In this document: one piece after another, positions 16,574-24,827 of the stretch | Numbering within the stretch: position 1 is the stretch's first letter | Layout: every line of letters starts with the position of its first letter | Origin: Chloroflexota bacterium | Lineage (GTDB): Bacteria; Chloroflexota; Limnocylindria; P2-11E | Direction: 5' to 3' | Assembly: GCA_005889075.1 (NCBI GenBank) | Contig: VBDQ01000041.1 | Span: forward strand, 1 to 50,043 | DNA length: 50,043 nucleotides | The notes under the pieces: generated by a model | Told to the model about the DNA's origin: nothing | Seen by the model: the letters and a program-made list of their open reading frames with translations, nothing else | Databases searched by the model: none | Translations under genes and position numbers: made by a program

Positions 16574-18473
16574 AGCACGACCGAGGCGAATGCCACCCCA
16601 GCGCGGACCGCGGCCGAAGGGTCGCCGCCCGCAGCGTCCGCCCGCCATCCAGCCGCTGCCGGAACAGCCCGCGCCGGTCGCAGTCGCCGAGGTCGGGACG
16701 GTCGTCACGCTGCCTAAGTCAATCGCAGTTGGCGACCTCGCCCGCGCGCTCGACCTGAGCGTGGTCGACGTCATCCGCGGTCTGGTGAACATGGGCGTCA
16801 TGGCGTCGATCAACGAGACCGTCGACTTCGAGACGGCCACCCTCGTTGCGAACGAGCTCGGTATCGAGACGCGGGCCGAGGAGGAGATCGCTCCCGTTGC
16901 CGAGGAGGCCGCCGAGACGGTCGAGCCGGCCGGCGCGAAGCAGGTGCTCTGGGAGGACGTCGACCCGACCAAGCTCAAGACGCGGCCGCCCGTGATCACC
17001 GTCCTTGGTCACGTCGACCATGGCAAGACGAGCCTCCTCGACGCGATCCGCTCGACGAACGTGACCTCGCGCGAGGCGGGCGGGATCACGCAGCACATCG
17101 GCGCGTACCAGATCGAGCACAACGGCCGCAAGGTCACCTTTCTCGACACCCCCGGTCACGAGGCCTTCACCGCGATGCGTGCGCGCGGCGCGCAGGTCAC
17201 GGACGTCGCGGTGCTGGTCGTCGCGGCCGACGATGGCGTACAGCCGCAGACTATCGAGGCGATCTCGCACGCGAGGGCGGCGAAGGTCCCGATGGTGGTC
17301 GCGCTGAACAAGATGGATCGCCCCGACGCGAATCCCGACCAGGTCAAGTCGCAGCTCGCTGAGCACGGCGTGACGATCGAGGAGTACGGCGGCGATACGC
17401 CGCTCGTTCCGGTCTCCGCGCGTACCAAGCAGGGGATCGAGGACCTCGTCGAGGTCGTCTTGCTCGTCGCCGACGTGAACGATCTCAAGGCGGATCCCGA
17501 TCGCCCGGCGATCGGCCGCGTCATCGAAGCCCACCTCGACAAGGGCCGCGGTCCCGTGGCCACCGTGCTCGTGCAGACTGGGACGCTCGAGCGAGGAGAC
17601 CTTGTCGTCGCCGGCACCACATTCGGCAAGGTCCGTGCGATGGTCGACGACAAGGCCAAGACCGTTGGCCGAGCGGAGCCATCGCGGCCCGTCGAGATCC
17701 TCGGCCTGCCAGAAGTGCCTGAGGCCGGCGACGTCATCCGCGCGGTAGCCGACGAGAAGACCGCCAGGGCCCTCGTCGCGCAGAACGCCCGCGAGCGGTC
17801 GACCGGCGCCGCGGCCGAGCGTCCGGCGACGCTGGACGAGATGTTCGCCCAGGTCAAGGAAGGCCAAGCCAAGGAGCTCAAGATCGTGCTCAAGGCCGAC
17901 GTGCAGGGGTCGCTCGAGGCGATCAAGGGCGCTCTCGCCAAAGTGCCGCAGGATCCGGTGATGCTCTCGGTCATCCACGACGCGGTCGGCGACATCACCG
18001 AATCCGACCTCACCCTCGCCGCCGCCTCGGGCGCCGTCGTCATCGGCTTCAACACGAAGATGGAAGCGCCCGCGCGCCGCGTCGCGGACGCGACCAAGGT
18101 GGACGTCCGGCAGTACAAGGTCATCTACGAGCTGCTTGACGACGTGCAGAAGGCTCTCACCGGGATGCTCGAGCCCGAGATGGTGGAGTCCAACCTCGGA
18201 CACGCCGAGGTCCTTCAGATCTTCACGTCAGGGAAGACGACGATCGCGGGCTGCCGGGTCGTCGACGGCCTCATGCGCCGGGGCGCTCAGGCGCGACTGC
18301 TGCGCGGCGGCGCCGCCGCGTACGACGGGAAGATCGCGACGCTGCGGCGCGTGAAGGATGACGTCCGCGAGGTCAACGCCGGTCTCGAATGTGGGATCGT
18401 GCTCGAGAACCACAACGATATCCAAGTGGGTGACCTCATCGAGGCCTACGTCGTGCAACCAAAGCCACGTTGA
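16566..18473 (+). CDS. infB: Translation initiation factor IF-2
   Basis: The 635-residue GTPase delivers initiator tRNA to the 30S subunit. It starts with a short basic, Pro-rich stretch ([20 protein letters not shown]), then an IF2_N helix ([20 protein letters not shown]), the G domain with [10 protein letters not shown] (near 148), DTPGHEAF and NKMD, and domains II-IV ([41 protein letters not shown]). The N-terminal region is short compared with many IF-2 proteins. ATG 16566 is chosen: ACGGAGAG precedes it and the ylxR stop overlaps it. The conserved nusA-ylxR-infB-rbfA order supports the call. Confidence 0.97.
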   Translation: MPKARPRRMPPQRGPRPKGRRPQRPPAIQPLPEQPAPVAVAEVGTVVTLPKSIAVGDLARALDLSVVDVIRGLVNMGVMASINETVDFETATLVANELGIETRAEEEIAPVAEEAAETVEPAGAKQVLWEDVDPTKLKTRPPVITVLGHVDHGKTSLLDAIRSTNVTSREAGGITQHIGAYQIEHNGRKVTFLDTPGHEAFTAMRARGAQVTDVAVLVVAADDGVQPQTIEAISHARAAKVPMVVALNKMDRPDANPDQVKSQLAEHGVTIEEYGGDTPLVPVSARTKQGIEDLVEVVLLVADVNDLKADPDRPAIGRVIEAHLDKGRGPVATVLVQTGTLERGDLVVAGTTFGKVRAMVDDKAKTVGRAEPSRPVEILGLPEVPEAGDVIRAVADEKTARALVAQNARERSTGAAAERPATLDEMFAQVKEGQAKELKIVLKADVQGSLEAIKGALAKVPQDPVMLSVIHDAVGDITESDLTLAAASGAVVIGFNTKMEAPARRVADATKVDVRQYKVIYELLDDVQKALTGMLEPEMVESNLGHAEVLQIFTSGKTTIAGCRVVDGLMRRGAQARLLRGGAAAYDGKIATLRRVKDDVREVNAGLECGIVLENHNDIQVGDLIEAYVVQPKPR

Positions 18474-18475
18474 CG

Positions 18476-18832
18476 ATGGCCGCATATAGGCGCGCGGATC
18501 GCGTCAACGCGCTCCTGCAGCGCGAGCTCGGAATGCTCATCAGCGAGGAGCTGCGAGACCCTCGCATCGCCTTCGCTACCGTCACCGCGGTCGAGGTGAC
18601 CGACGATCTGCGCAGCGCTCGCGTGCACGTGAGCGTGCTCGGCGACGAGGAAACCCAGAAGCGAACGATGCTCGCCCTCGAAGACGCGAAGGCTTTTCTG
18701 CGCCGCGAGATCGGGGCGCGCACCGATCTGCGGTTCGTGCCGGAGCTGAGCTTCGCTCCAGACCATTCGGCCGAGCGCGCAGTCCGGATCGCCGGGCTGC
18801 TGAGGGAAGCGAAGAAGCAAGAGGGTCGATGA
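18476..18832 (+). CDS. rbfA: Ribosome-binding factor A
   Basis: The 118-residue protein with the RbfA KH-like fold starts MAAYRRADRVNALLQRELG and shows ISEELRDPRIAFATVTAVEVT, then ARVHVSVLGDEE and LRREIGARTDLRFVPELSF. RbfA binds the 30S subunit near helix 1 of 16S rRNA during late maturation and cold adaptation. Two starts are possible: ATG 18476, or TTG 18470, which overlaps the infB stop as TTGA. ATG is preferred, as it leaves a typical N-terminus. The stop overlaps the next ATG by 4 nt, so infB, rbfA and the DHH phosphoesterase gene are tightly coupled. Confidence 0.94.
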   Translation: MAAYRRADRVNALLQRELGMLISEELRDPRIAFATVTAVEVTDDLRSARVHVSVLGDEETQKRTMLALEDAKAFLRREIGARTDLRFVPELSFAPDHSAERAVRIAGLLREAKKQEGR

Positions 18833-19692
18833 AAGAGATCGTCGCGGCGCTTCGGGCCGCCGGCCGGATCGCCATCGTGTCGCATCGCGACCCTGACCCA
18901 GACACCATCGGTTCTGATCCGCCGCCCAGAGATGTCGACCTCGTGGTGACGGTCGACTTCGGGTCGGTGGATCGGGCGAAGTTCGCGCTGCCGGCTGGGC
19001 CGAAGCTCGTGAACATCGATCACCATGCCTCGAACGACCACTTCGGGACGGCGAATCTCGTCGATGTCACCGCGGCGGCGAGCGCGGAGCTCGTATCGCG
19101 GGTCGTCGACGCGCTCGGCATCGCGTGGACGCCGGACATGGCGACCGCGGCCCTGGTCGGCATCATGACCGACACCGGCTCGTTCCAATTCCCGAGCACC
19201 GACGCGAGAGCCCTCGAGCGCGCAGCGCGGCTGCGCGAGGCGGGCGCAGACCTTCAGGCCATCACCTACAACATCTTTCGGAACAAGCGCTTCGAGGCCC
19301 TCAAGCTCTGGGGCTTCGCGTTCGCCCGGCTCGAGCGAGAACGTGGCGGACAGCTCGTGTGGACGGAGCTGCGCGCGGGGGACGTCGCGCGTGCCGGCGC
19401 GCGCGACGAGGACGTTTCGGGGCTGGTCGAGCAGATCGCCCGGTCCGCGGGGATGCGTGTCGCCATCCTCTTCAACGAACAGGACGGCGCAGTGAAGATC
19501 TCGTGCCGTACCTCGCAGTGGGAGCCGTCGGTCGACGCCGCGGCGCTCATGGCGCTCTTCGGCGGAGGCGGGCACGTGCGCGCGGCGGGCGCGCTGATCG
19601 CGGGCGAGCTTGCAGACATCCGTGTGCGCGTCCTCGAATCGTCGCGCGCCGCCCTCGACGCCGCCTCGGCGCGCGCGGCCGTCACCGCCTGA
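18829..19692 (+). CDS. DHH-family phosphoesterase (NrnA-like) with internal deletion
   Basis: The protein resembles NrnA, the oligoribonuclease/pAp phosphatase that recycles 2-5 nt RNA and often sits between rbfA and truB. Metal-binding motifs are present: HRDPDPDTIGS (from residue 19), LVVTVDFGS, NIDHHASND and GIMTDTGSF. The DHHA1 domain has GGGGHVRAAGA. Between HRDPDPDTIGS and LVVTVD there are only about seven residues (DPPPRDV). In the family this gap is usually around 40 residues, forming a helix and strand of the Rossmann-like core. The reading frame is intact, so the sequence shows an in-frame internal loss of very roughly 35 residues. Activity is doubtful unless the gap is an assembly error. 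Confidence 0.85.
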   Translation: MKEIVAALRAAGRIAIVSHRDPDPDTIGSDPPPRDVDLVVTVDFGSVDRAKFALPAGPKLVNIDHHASNDHFGTANLVDVTAAASAELVSRVVDALGIAWTPDMATAALVGIMTDTGSFQFPSTDARALERAARLREAGADLQAITYNIFRNKRFEALKLWGFAFARLERERGGQLVWTELRAGDVARAGARDEDVSGLVEQIARSAGMRVAILFNEQDGAVKISCRTSQWEPSVDAAALMALFGGGGHVRAAGALIAGELADIRVRVLESSRAALDAASARAAVTA

Positions 19693-20462
19693 ACGACACG
19701 CCGGCGCCGGCGGGCGTCCTCGCGGTCGACAAGCCCGAAGGCTGGACGTCGCACGATGTCGTCGCTCTCGTGCGCGGGATCCTTCACGTCAAACGCGTTG
19801 GCCACGGTGGGACTCTGGATCCGCTCGCGTCCGGTCTGCTTCCAGTCCTCGTAGGAGCCGCGACGAAGTTCGCCGAGCGCTTTCATGAAGCGATCAAGGT
19901 GTACGACGCGCGGGTGCGCTTCGGCGGCGAGACGACGACGGACGATCGAGAGGGGCCGGTCAGCCGTACAGCCGACGTGCCGCCATTCGACCGCGCCGCG
20001 ATGGAGACCGCGCTCGATTCGTTGCGGGGCGCCATCCTTCAGGTGCCACCCTCATTCGCCGCGCTCAAAGTCGGGGGCCGTCCCGCATACGCGCGCGCCC
20101 GAGCGGGCGAGCAAGTGGTGCTCGCGGCCCGGCGCGTGCAGGTCCATCGCCTCGAGGTGATCGCGACCGATCCACCCGATGTCCGACTCCTCGTGGTTTG
20201 TTCGTCGGGAACGTACGTCCGCGCAATCGCGCGCGATCTCGGACGAGCGCTGGGCTCTGCCGCGTTTCTCGAGGGACTGCGGCGGCTGGCCGTGGGGGCG
20301 CTCGACGTCTCGAATGCGATCCCGGCGAGCGAGATGCGGGCTCGCGGTGCGGTCGCGCTGACCGAGTCGCTCCGCCCAACAAGCGACGACCTTCTGGCGG
20401 TCGATCCGCGGTTCCTCGAGCGTCCGGCTACGATCGTTGTCGCGGGGGACGCGCACCGATGA
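19689..20462 (+). CDS. truB: tRNA pseudouridine(55) synthase TruB
   Basis: TruB makes the conserved pseudouridine 55 in the T loop of tRNAs. The sequence has GVLAVDKPEGWTSHDVVALV, VGHGGTLDPLASGLLPVLVG (catalytic Asp), ATKFAERF, YDARVRFGGETTTDD, PPSFAALKVGGRPAYARAR and CSSGTYVRAIARDLG, ending in a degenerate PUA-like stretch. Identity is clear. No ATG, GTG or TTG lies near the conserved N-terminus. CTG 19689 overlaps the upstream stop as CTGA and gives 257 residues (start NDTPAPAGVLAVDKP), so a CTG start coupled to termination of the upstream gene is proposed. The stop overlaps the ATG of the next gene. Confidence 0.9.
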   Translation: MNDTPAPAGVLAVDKPEGWTSHDVVALVRGILHVKRVGHGGTLDPLASGLLPVLVGAATKFAERFHEAIKVYDARVRFGGETTTDDREGPVSRTADVPPFDRAAMETALDSLRGAILQVPPSFAALKVGGRPAYARARAGEQVVLAARRVQVHRLEVIATDPPDVRLLVVCSSGTYVRAIARDLGRALGSAAFLEGLRRLAVGALDVSNAIPASEMRARGAVALTESLRPTSDDLLAVDPRFLERPATIVVAGDAHR

Positions 20463-22045
20463 TCGCGAAGGCTCTCGAACGCTTCCTCAAGTGGGCGCTG
20501 TGGGCGTGGCGCGACCTCTCGCTCGATGCCAAAGTCGTCGCCGGCTTCGGGGTCGTCAATTGGCTGCTGCTCTTCGCGAACCACACGACCGTCGCGGCGA
20601 CGCGCGATGTCCCGCTGTGGGAGCTCTTCCCGCCCGGCGCGGACATGGTCTTTCTCGTCGCATGCGGGGCGCTGGCGTTCAGCTATGCGGTCCGCGATCG
20701 GCGTAGCGGTCCTCGCTTTACGACGCGTGCGCGGGTCGTTCACCTCGCGGCGATCGTGACGGCGTTCGTGATCGTGCCGACGATCGCCTCGATCGTCCTT
20801 CGCGAGACCGGCAAGCCGTACAGCTATATCCACGACGGCGCACTGATGGTCGAAGAGGCGGCGCGCAAGCTCCTGCACGGCATGAATCCGTACGTGGCGG
20901 ATTACCTCGACACCCCGATGTTCTACTGGCCGATGATCAACAACCCGGCCCTCTATCACCTCACGTACTTCCCGTTCATGTTCCTCGTCACCACGCCGTT
21001 CGTGTGGCTCTTCGACCATGTCGGCGTCATCTGGGACCAGCGGTATCTCTATCTCCCGGCCTACATCGGATCGCTCGCGCTCGTGCCGTTCCTGGTGCAG
21101 GGCGCCTCGCGTCGCCTCGCGATGACCGCGGCGATCGCGCTCAATCCGCAGCTCTTCCCGTTCGTGGTCGAAGGACGCAACGACTTCTTCGTGCTGTTCT
21201 TCCTCTTCGCCGGCCTTGCGCTGCTCATCCGCGAGCGGCGCACGGCGTCGTCGCTTGCCTTCGCCGCCGCAGGAGCGGCCAAACTGCATGCGCTCCTCTT
21301 TCTGCCATTCGTCGCCGTCTACTTCGTCGCCACGCGGCGACCGCGGACCGTGGGTGACGTCGCCCGCGGGTTGCTGCCGACCTGGCCGGCGGCGCTCTTC
21401 CTGCTTGCGACGTTCGTACCGTTCCTGGTGAATGACTTCGGCGCGTTCTACGACGACGTCGTCCGCTACAACGCCGGCGGCGCCGCCTGGACCTATCCGA
21501 TCTCCGGCATGGGCTTCTCGGCGCTCCTGCTCACGATCGGTGTCATCCCGTACCGCCAGGCGGACTTCCCGTTCGCGGCCATCGAGATCGCGGTCGCGAC
21601 CCCAATCGCCGCCTGGTGGCTCGTTCGCCTCTGGCGACAGCCGACGATCGCCACGCTGCTCGGTGGTTATGCGCTCACGCTCCTCGCCTTCCTCTTCTTC
21701 GGACGGTATTTCCAGGGGAACTACCTCGGGTTCATCGGTGCGGTCTTCACGCCGGTGCCGTTCCTCGCCGCTGGTCGACCGCAGCGTGTGCGACGGGTCC
21801 GGGAGGCACGCGTCGGGCGCGTCCGGGGCATCGCGGCTGCTCGCGGGTCCCTTCGGCCCGGCACGCCGGCCGTTCCCGCACCCGTCCTCGCGGCCGGGCC
21901 GAGTCCCGCTGCGCTCCGCGACGCCCCATCCGCGCCGTCGGGACCACCGCTGCCCGGTCCGGCTCCCGCACCCATCCCGGTTGCCCTCGACGTCGAGCCG
22001 CCGCTCGCCGAACCCTCGGCCGCGGGAGCGGCCTCGGCCGACTAA
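20459..22045 (+). CDS. Polytopic GT-C type membrane glycosyltransferase
   Basis: The 528-residue protein has about ten hydrophobic segments between residues 15 and 430. It carries motifs seen in GT-C (DUF2029/GT87-like) glycosyltransferases: an acidic first luminal loop, HGMNPYVADYLDTPMFYWP, and GRNDFFVLFFLFAGLALL. Such enzymes use polyprenyl-phosphate sugars outside the cytoplasmic membrane; the acceptor is unknown. Residues from about 434 onward form an Arg-, then Pro/Ala-rich tail with no membrane segment, unusual for the family. Part of that tail is encoded by an inverted copy of fold-back repeat A. The ATG overlaps the truB stop. The stop TAA is in the same frame as the following ribF, 9 nt before the proposed ribF start. 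Confidence 0.8.
   Translation: MIAKALERFLKWALWAWRDLSLDAKVVAGFGVVNWLLLFANHTTVAATRDVPLWELFPPGADMVFLVACGALAFSYAVRDRRSGPRFTTRARVVHLAAIVTAFVIVPTIASIVLRETGKPYSYIHDGALMVEEAARKLLHGMNPYVADYLDTPMFYWPMINNPALYHLTYFPFMFLVTTPFVWLFDHVGVIWDQRYLYLPAYIGSLALVPFLVQGASRRLAMTAAIALNPQLFPFVVEGRNDFFVLFFLFAGLALLIRERRTASSLAFAAAGAAKLHALLFLPFVAVYFVATRRPRTVGDVARGLLPTWPAALFLLATFVPFLVNDFGAFYDDVVRYNAGGAAWTYPISGMGFSALLLTIGVIPYRQADFPFAAIEIAVATPIAAWWLVRLWRQPTIATLLGGYALTLLAFLFFGRYFQGNYLGFIGAVFTPVPFLAAGRPQRVRRVREARVGRVRGIAAARGSLRPGTPAVPAPVLAAGPSPAALRDAPSAPSGPPLPGPAPAPIPVALDVEPPLAEPSAAGAASAD
21838..21914 (-). repeat. Fold-back repeat, family A, copy 2 (inside the GT-C gene)
   Basis: On the minus strand it begins GCGCAGCGGGACTCG (21914-21900) and ends CGAAGGGACCCGCGAGCA (21855-21838), identical to both ends of copy 1 in the ruvC-ruvA gap. 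Here the stem is stronger: TCGGCCCGGC (21853-21862) pairs with GCCGGGCCGA (21893-21902), and GCGGG pairs with CCCGC outside it. It is translated as part of the Pro/Ala-rich C-terminal tail. Confidence 0.7.
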
Positions 22046-22054
22046 CCTCGGCGC

Positions 22055-22972
22055 ATCAAAGCGCTTCGCGATTTCGCGGGCTGGCCGCCGGGCCCGATCC
22101 ATCTGGCGATCGGCGTGTTCGACGGTGTCCATATCGGCCACCGCGCGCTGATCGCGGAGCTCGTGGGCGGGGCGCGCCAGCGGCGCGCGACTCCGGTCGC
22201 GGCGACGTTCGACCCGCTTCCGATACAGGCGCTGGCGCCAGGCGCCCCGCCGTCAGCGCTGTCGGATGTCCAGCAGCGCGTTCGGCTCCTGCGGGAGGCG
22301 GGTGCGGACGCCGTGGTCGTCTTTGGCTTCGATAAGGAGTTCGCAAGCCTCAGCGCGGATGCGTTCATCGACCGGGTCCGGGGGGCGTGTGATGTGCGCC
22401 GCATCGTGGTCGGGCCGGATTTCCATTTCGGGCACCGCGCGGAGGGCGACGTCGAGACGCTGCGCGCACGCGGCGTGAGAGATGGATTCTCCGTGGAGGT
22501 GATGCCGCCGATGGAGGTCGATGGCGCCATCGTCAGCTCGACGCGAATCCGAAATCTTCTGCTCGCGGGCAAGGTGGAGGCCGCCGCGCACCTTCTGGGC
22601 CGCGCCTATGGCATCCGCGGGCGGGTCGTGCACGGCGCGCGGCGCGGGCGCGCTCTTGGATTCCCCACGATCAATCTGGCACTTCCACGCGAGCGGCTGC
22701 TGCCGCGCGACGGCATCTACGCGATGTGGGCGGAGATGGGGGAGGGTCGGTTCAAGGCGGCGGCATCGCTCGGGGTTCGTCCGACGTTCGGCGGAGGCGA
22801 GCGCGTGCTCGAGGCGTACCTGCTCGACTTTGGTGGCGACCTGTACGGCGAGGAGGTCGAGGTGTCGTTCGTGAAGCGCCTTCGCGACGAGATCGCGTTC
22901 GCGAGCCCGGCCGAGCTCGCGGCGCAGATCGCGCGCGATGTGGAGGACACGCGACGGGCGCTCGATGGCTGA
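22055..22972 (+). CDS. ribF: Bifunctional riboflavin kinase/FAD synthetase RibF
   Basis: RibF converts riboflavin to FMN and then FAD. The N-terminal FAD-synthetase half shows IHLAIGVFDGVHIGHRALI, ATFDPLP and a DFHFGHRAEGD stretch with SSTRIRNLL. The C-terminal flavokinase half has GRVVHGARRGRALGFPTINL, GVRPTFGGG and EAYLLDFGGDLYGEEVEV. The only canonical start (GTG 22115) would delete the first beta strand before GVFDG. In frame upstream there is a TAA (22043-22045, stop of the previous gene) and then ATC 22055, which would give KALRDFAGWPPGPIHLAIGVFDG and 305 residues, the usual length. ATC is therefore proposed as start. CTG 22103 is a second possibility. Confidence 0.9.
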   Translation: MKALRDFAGWPPGPIHLAIGVFDGVHIGHRALIAELVGGARQRRATPVAATFDPLPIQALAPGAPPSALSDVQQRVRLLREAGADAVVVFGFDKEFASLSADAFIDRVRGACDVRRIVVGPDFHFGHRAEGDVETLRARGVRDGFSVEVMPPMEVDGAIVSSTRIRNLLLAGKVEAAAHLLGRAYGIRGRVVHGARRGRALGFPTINLALPRERLLPRDGIYAMWAEMGEGRFKAAASLGVRPTFGGGERVLEAYLLDFGGDLYGEEVEVSFVKRLRDEIAFASPAELAAQIARDVEDTRRALDG

Positions 22973-23531
22973 GCTCGGGCTGGTCGAATGGGATGGAGTT
23001 CCGCGGCCCGCCGTTCTGTTCCGGTGGTCAAAGAGAAGCGGCACCATTGCCATCTTTTCGGTGATTACCGTGGGCCTGCTCGGGGTGGTCGGATTGGCAA
23101 CGAGCCGAGGACTGGGCGATCGGTTACTCGCGAGTCTCTTACTTCTCATCTCGCTCGCTGGCCTCATTGGATCGCTCGGTATCCTTTGGGGCACCCGCTT
23201 CATCGCTCTGCTCCCGCAAGGAATCCTTAAACGCGACTTACCTGGCTCGACCTTCGTCGCGTGGGACACCATCGAGGCAGTTGGTCGCTACCGGCTCTCA
23301 TGGCAGAGCTGTCTCGGTCTGCGTACGCGAGAGCCTCCGCGGGTTGAAGGGCGTTTGGCCGTGGTGATGAACCGTCTTGGCCGTGTCATTCGCGGCATGG
23401 ACGGCGGATTCGACGTCGGTTATGCGCTCTGGACGATGGACGACGGCTCAGAACTCGAACGGCTCGTCAAGCGATGCGTGGCGGATCCAAGCGCACGCGG
23501 CTCGCTCGGCCAAACCCTGGCCGATCCATGA
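22965..23531 (+). CDS. Small membrane protein, unknown function
   Basis: This 188-residue protein is not recognised. It has two adjacent hydrophobic segments (about residues 30-50 and 58-82: IAIFSVITVGLLGVVGLA; LLASLLLLISLAGLIGSLGI) and a soluble C-terminal region of about 105 residues with no clear motif. Topology suggests a membrane-anchored protein with a cytoplasmic domain, perhaps PH-like, but that is a guess. The ATG overlaps the ribF stop by 8 nt (ATGGCTGA) and the stop overlaps the next ATG. Codon use is noticeably less GC-rich than the flanking genes (several TTA, AAA, ATT and CTT codons), which could reflect recent acquisition. Confidence 0.65.
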   Translation: MAELGLVEWDGVPRPAVLFRWSKRSGTIAIFSVITVGLLGVVGLATSRGLGDRLLASLLLLISLAGLIGSLGILWGTRFIALLPQGILKRDLPGSTFVAWDTIEAVGRYRLSWQSCLGLRTREPPRVEGRLAVVMNRLGRVIRGMDGGFDVGYALWTMDDGSELERLVKRCVADPSARGSLGQTLADP

Positions 23532-24499
23532 TCGTCCTTCGCTACGAACCCGTCGTCGAATGGGAGCAACTTCCGGATGGTTACTCGCATCCCGACGTCG
23601 CCGCGGTCGCGGTCAATTCGCGTGATGAGGTCTACCTCTTCTGCCGCGCCGAGCATCCCGTGCTCGTCTACGACCGTGACGGCCGCTTCCTGCGCTCGTG
23701 GGGCGAAGGGCGGTTCTCGCTGCGGACGCACGGGATCACCATCGGTCCTGACGATTCGGTCTATTGCGTCGACGACGGCGGCCATTCGGTCCGTAAGTTC
23801 ACTCCCGACGGGGGCCTGCTCCTTACGATCGGGCCGAGCGGAATGCCGTCGGACAGCGGCTACGACGGCAAGACCCTTGCGACGATCGCGCGGGGCGCGC
23901 CTCCGTTCAACCGGCCGACGAACCTCGCGGTGACAAAGAACGGCGACCTGTACGTCAGCGACGGGTACGGCAACTCCCGCGTGCACCGCTTCACGTCGCG
24001 CGGCGACCTTGTCCTGTCGTGGGGCGAACCCGGCAGCGGCCCAGGCGAGTTCAGGCTGCCGCACGGGATCGGCGTCCATGACGATGGGCGCGTCTTCGTC
24101 TGCGACCGCGAGAACGACCGGATCCAGATCTTCGATCCCGACGGCGTCTACCTTGGCGAGATCGTCGACGTCCAGCGCCCGACGCAGCTCGTGTTCCGGC
24201 ACGGCCTCATGTATGTCGCCGAGCTCGGCTGGCGCGCGGGTCAGCGCTCCTTCCGCAACGGGCCCATCGCGCGTGACCTGCCGAGCCGGATCAGCGTCCT
24301 CGATCAATCGGGGCGAGTCACGGCCCGGTTCGGCGGCGCCGACCCATGCGCACCGGGAAGCTTCTGCGCGGCCCACGGGATCGCGGTCGATGAGGAGGGC
24401 GACCTCTACGTCGCGGAAGTCACCTGGACGATCGGTGGGAGCGCCGGTCTGGTCCCGCCGGACTGCCACACATTCCAGAAGCTCGTCCTGTCGCGATAG
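23528..24499 (+). CDS. NHL-repeat beta-propeller protein (amidating-lyase-like)
   Basis: The 323-residue protein is made of about six NHL repeats, such as PTNLAVTKNGDLYVSDGYGNSRVHRF, GPGEFRLPHGIGVHDDGRVFVCDRENDRIQIFDPDG and AAHGIAVDEEGDLYVAE. The overall order resembles bacterial proteins annotated as peptidyl-alpha-hydroxyglycine alpha-amidating lyase family. Whether it has lyase activity is unknown. There is no signal peptide, so it is probably cytoplasmic. ATG 23528 overlaps the previous stop (ATGA). The gene ends where a decayed response-regulator gene comes in from the other strand. Confidence 0.8.
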   Translation: MIVLRYEPVVEWEQLPDGYSHPDVAAVAVNSRDEVYLFCRAEHPVLVYDRDGRFLRSWGEGRFSLRTHGITIGPDDSVYCVDDGGHSVRKFTPDGGLLLTIGPSGMPSDSGYDGKTLATIARGAPPFNRPTNLAVTKNGDLYVSDGYGNSRVHRFTSRGDLVLSWGEPGSGPGEFRLPHGIGVHDDGRVFVCDRENDRIQIFDPDGVYLGEIVDVQRPTQLVFRHGLMYVAELGWRAGQRSFRNGPIARDLPSRISVLDQSGRVTARFGGADPCAPGSFCAAHGIAVDEEGDLYVAEVTWTIGGSAGLVPPDCHTFQKLVLSR

Positions 24500-24503
24500 T
24501 GCT

Positions 24504-24793
24504 TCAGTTCCAGCGGTTCGGCGGGATCGCGAGCTTGTGCGGAGGATCTCCGGCCGGCCGGTCACGATCACGACTGGCACGTCGAAACGCTCGTCGATCG
24601 ACCGGGCCCAGGCCCGCACGGAGGCCACGTCCGGAGCGGTCACGACATCGGTCACCACGACGTCGAGCGCGGGCACGAAGGGGATCGGCTCCGGCAGCAC
24701 GCTCTCGGCCACGCCGTAGCCATCCTGGAGGAGGGTCTGGGCGATGACGCGACGGGTCGCCGCGTCGTCCTCGATCACCAAAGCGATCCGCAT
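24504..24793 (-). pseudogene. Response-regulator receiver domain, broken
   Basis: From ATG 24793 the frame reads MRIALVIEDDAATRRVIAQT, then LDVVVTDVVTAPDV (phospho-acceptor Asp) and DVPVVIVTGRP, i.e. the first four strands of a CheY-like receiver domain. After GRP (residue 81) the conserved Lys region and last helix are missing. The same frame continues without meaning as antisense to the NHL gene. A different frame at that point gives GDPPHKLAIPPNRWN and a stop at 24504, a plausible C-terminal tail. The simplest reading is an internal deletion with frameshift of roughly 30-40 codons. Without the Lys and alpha-5 region the domain should not signal normally. Confidence 0.5.
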
Positions 24794-24827
24794 GCACGCT
24801 GCTATGCAGCGGCGATGCCAGGCTCGA

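Noticed and set aside
20039-22141. Very long open frame on the minus strand (about 700 codons) opposite truB and the GT-C gene
   Set aside because: The translation is Arg/Glu/Asp-rich without any domain and lies opposite two well-supported genes; GC-rich codon use leaves such antisense frames open throughout the window.
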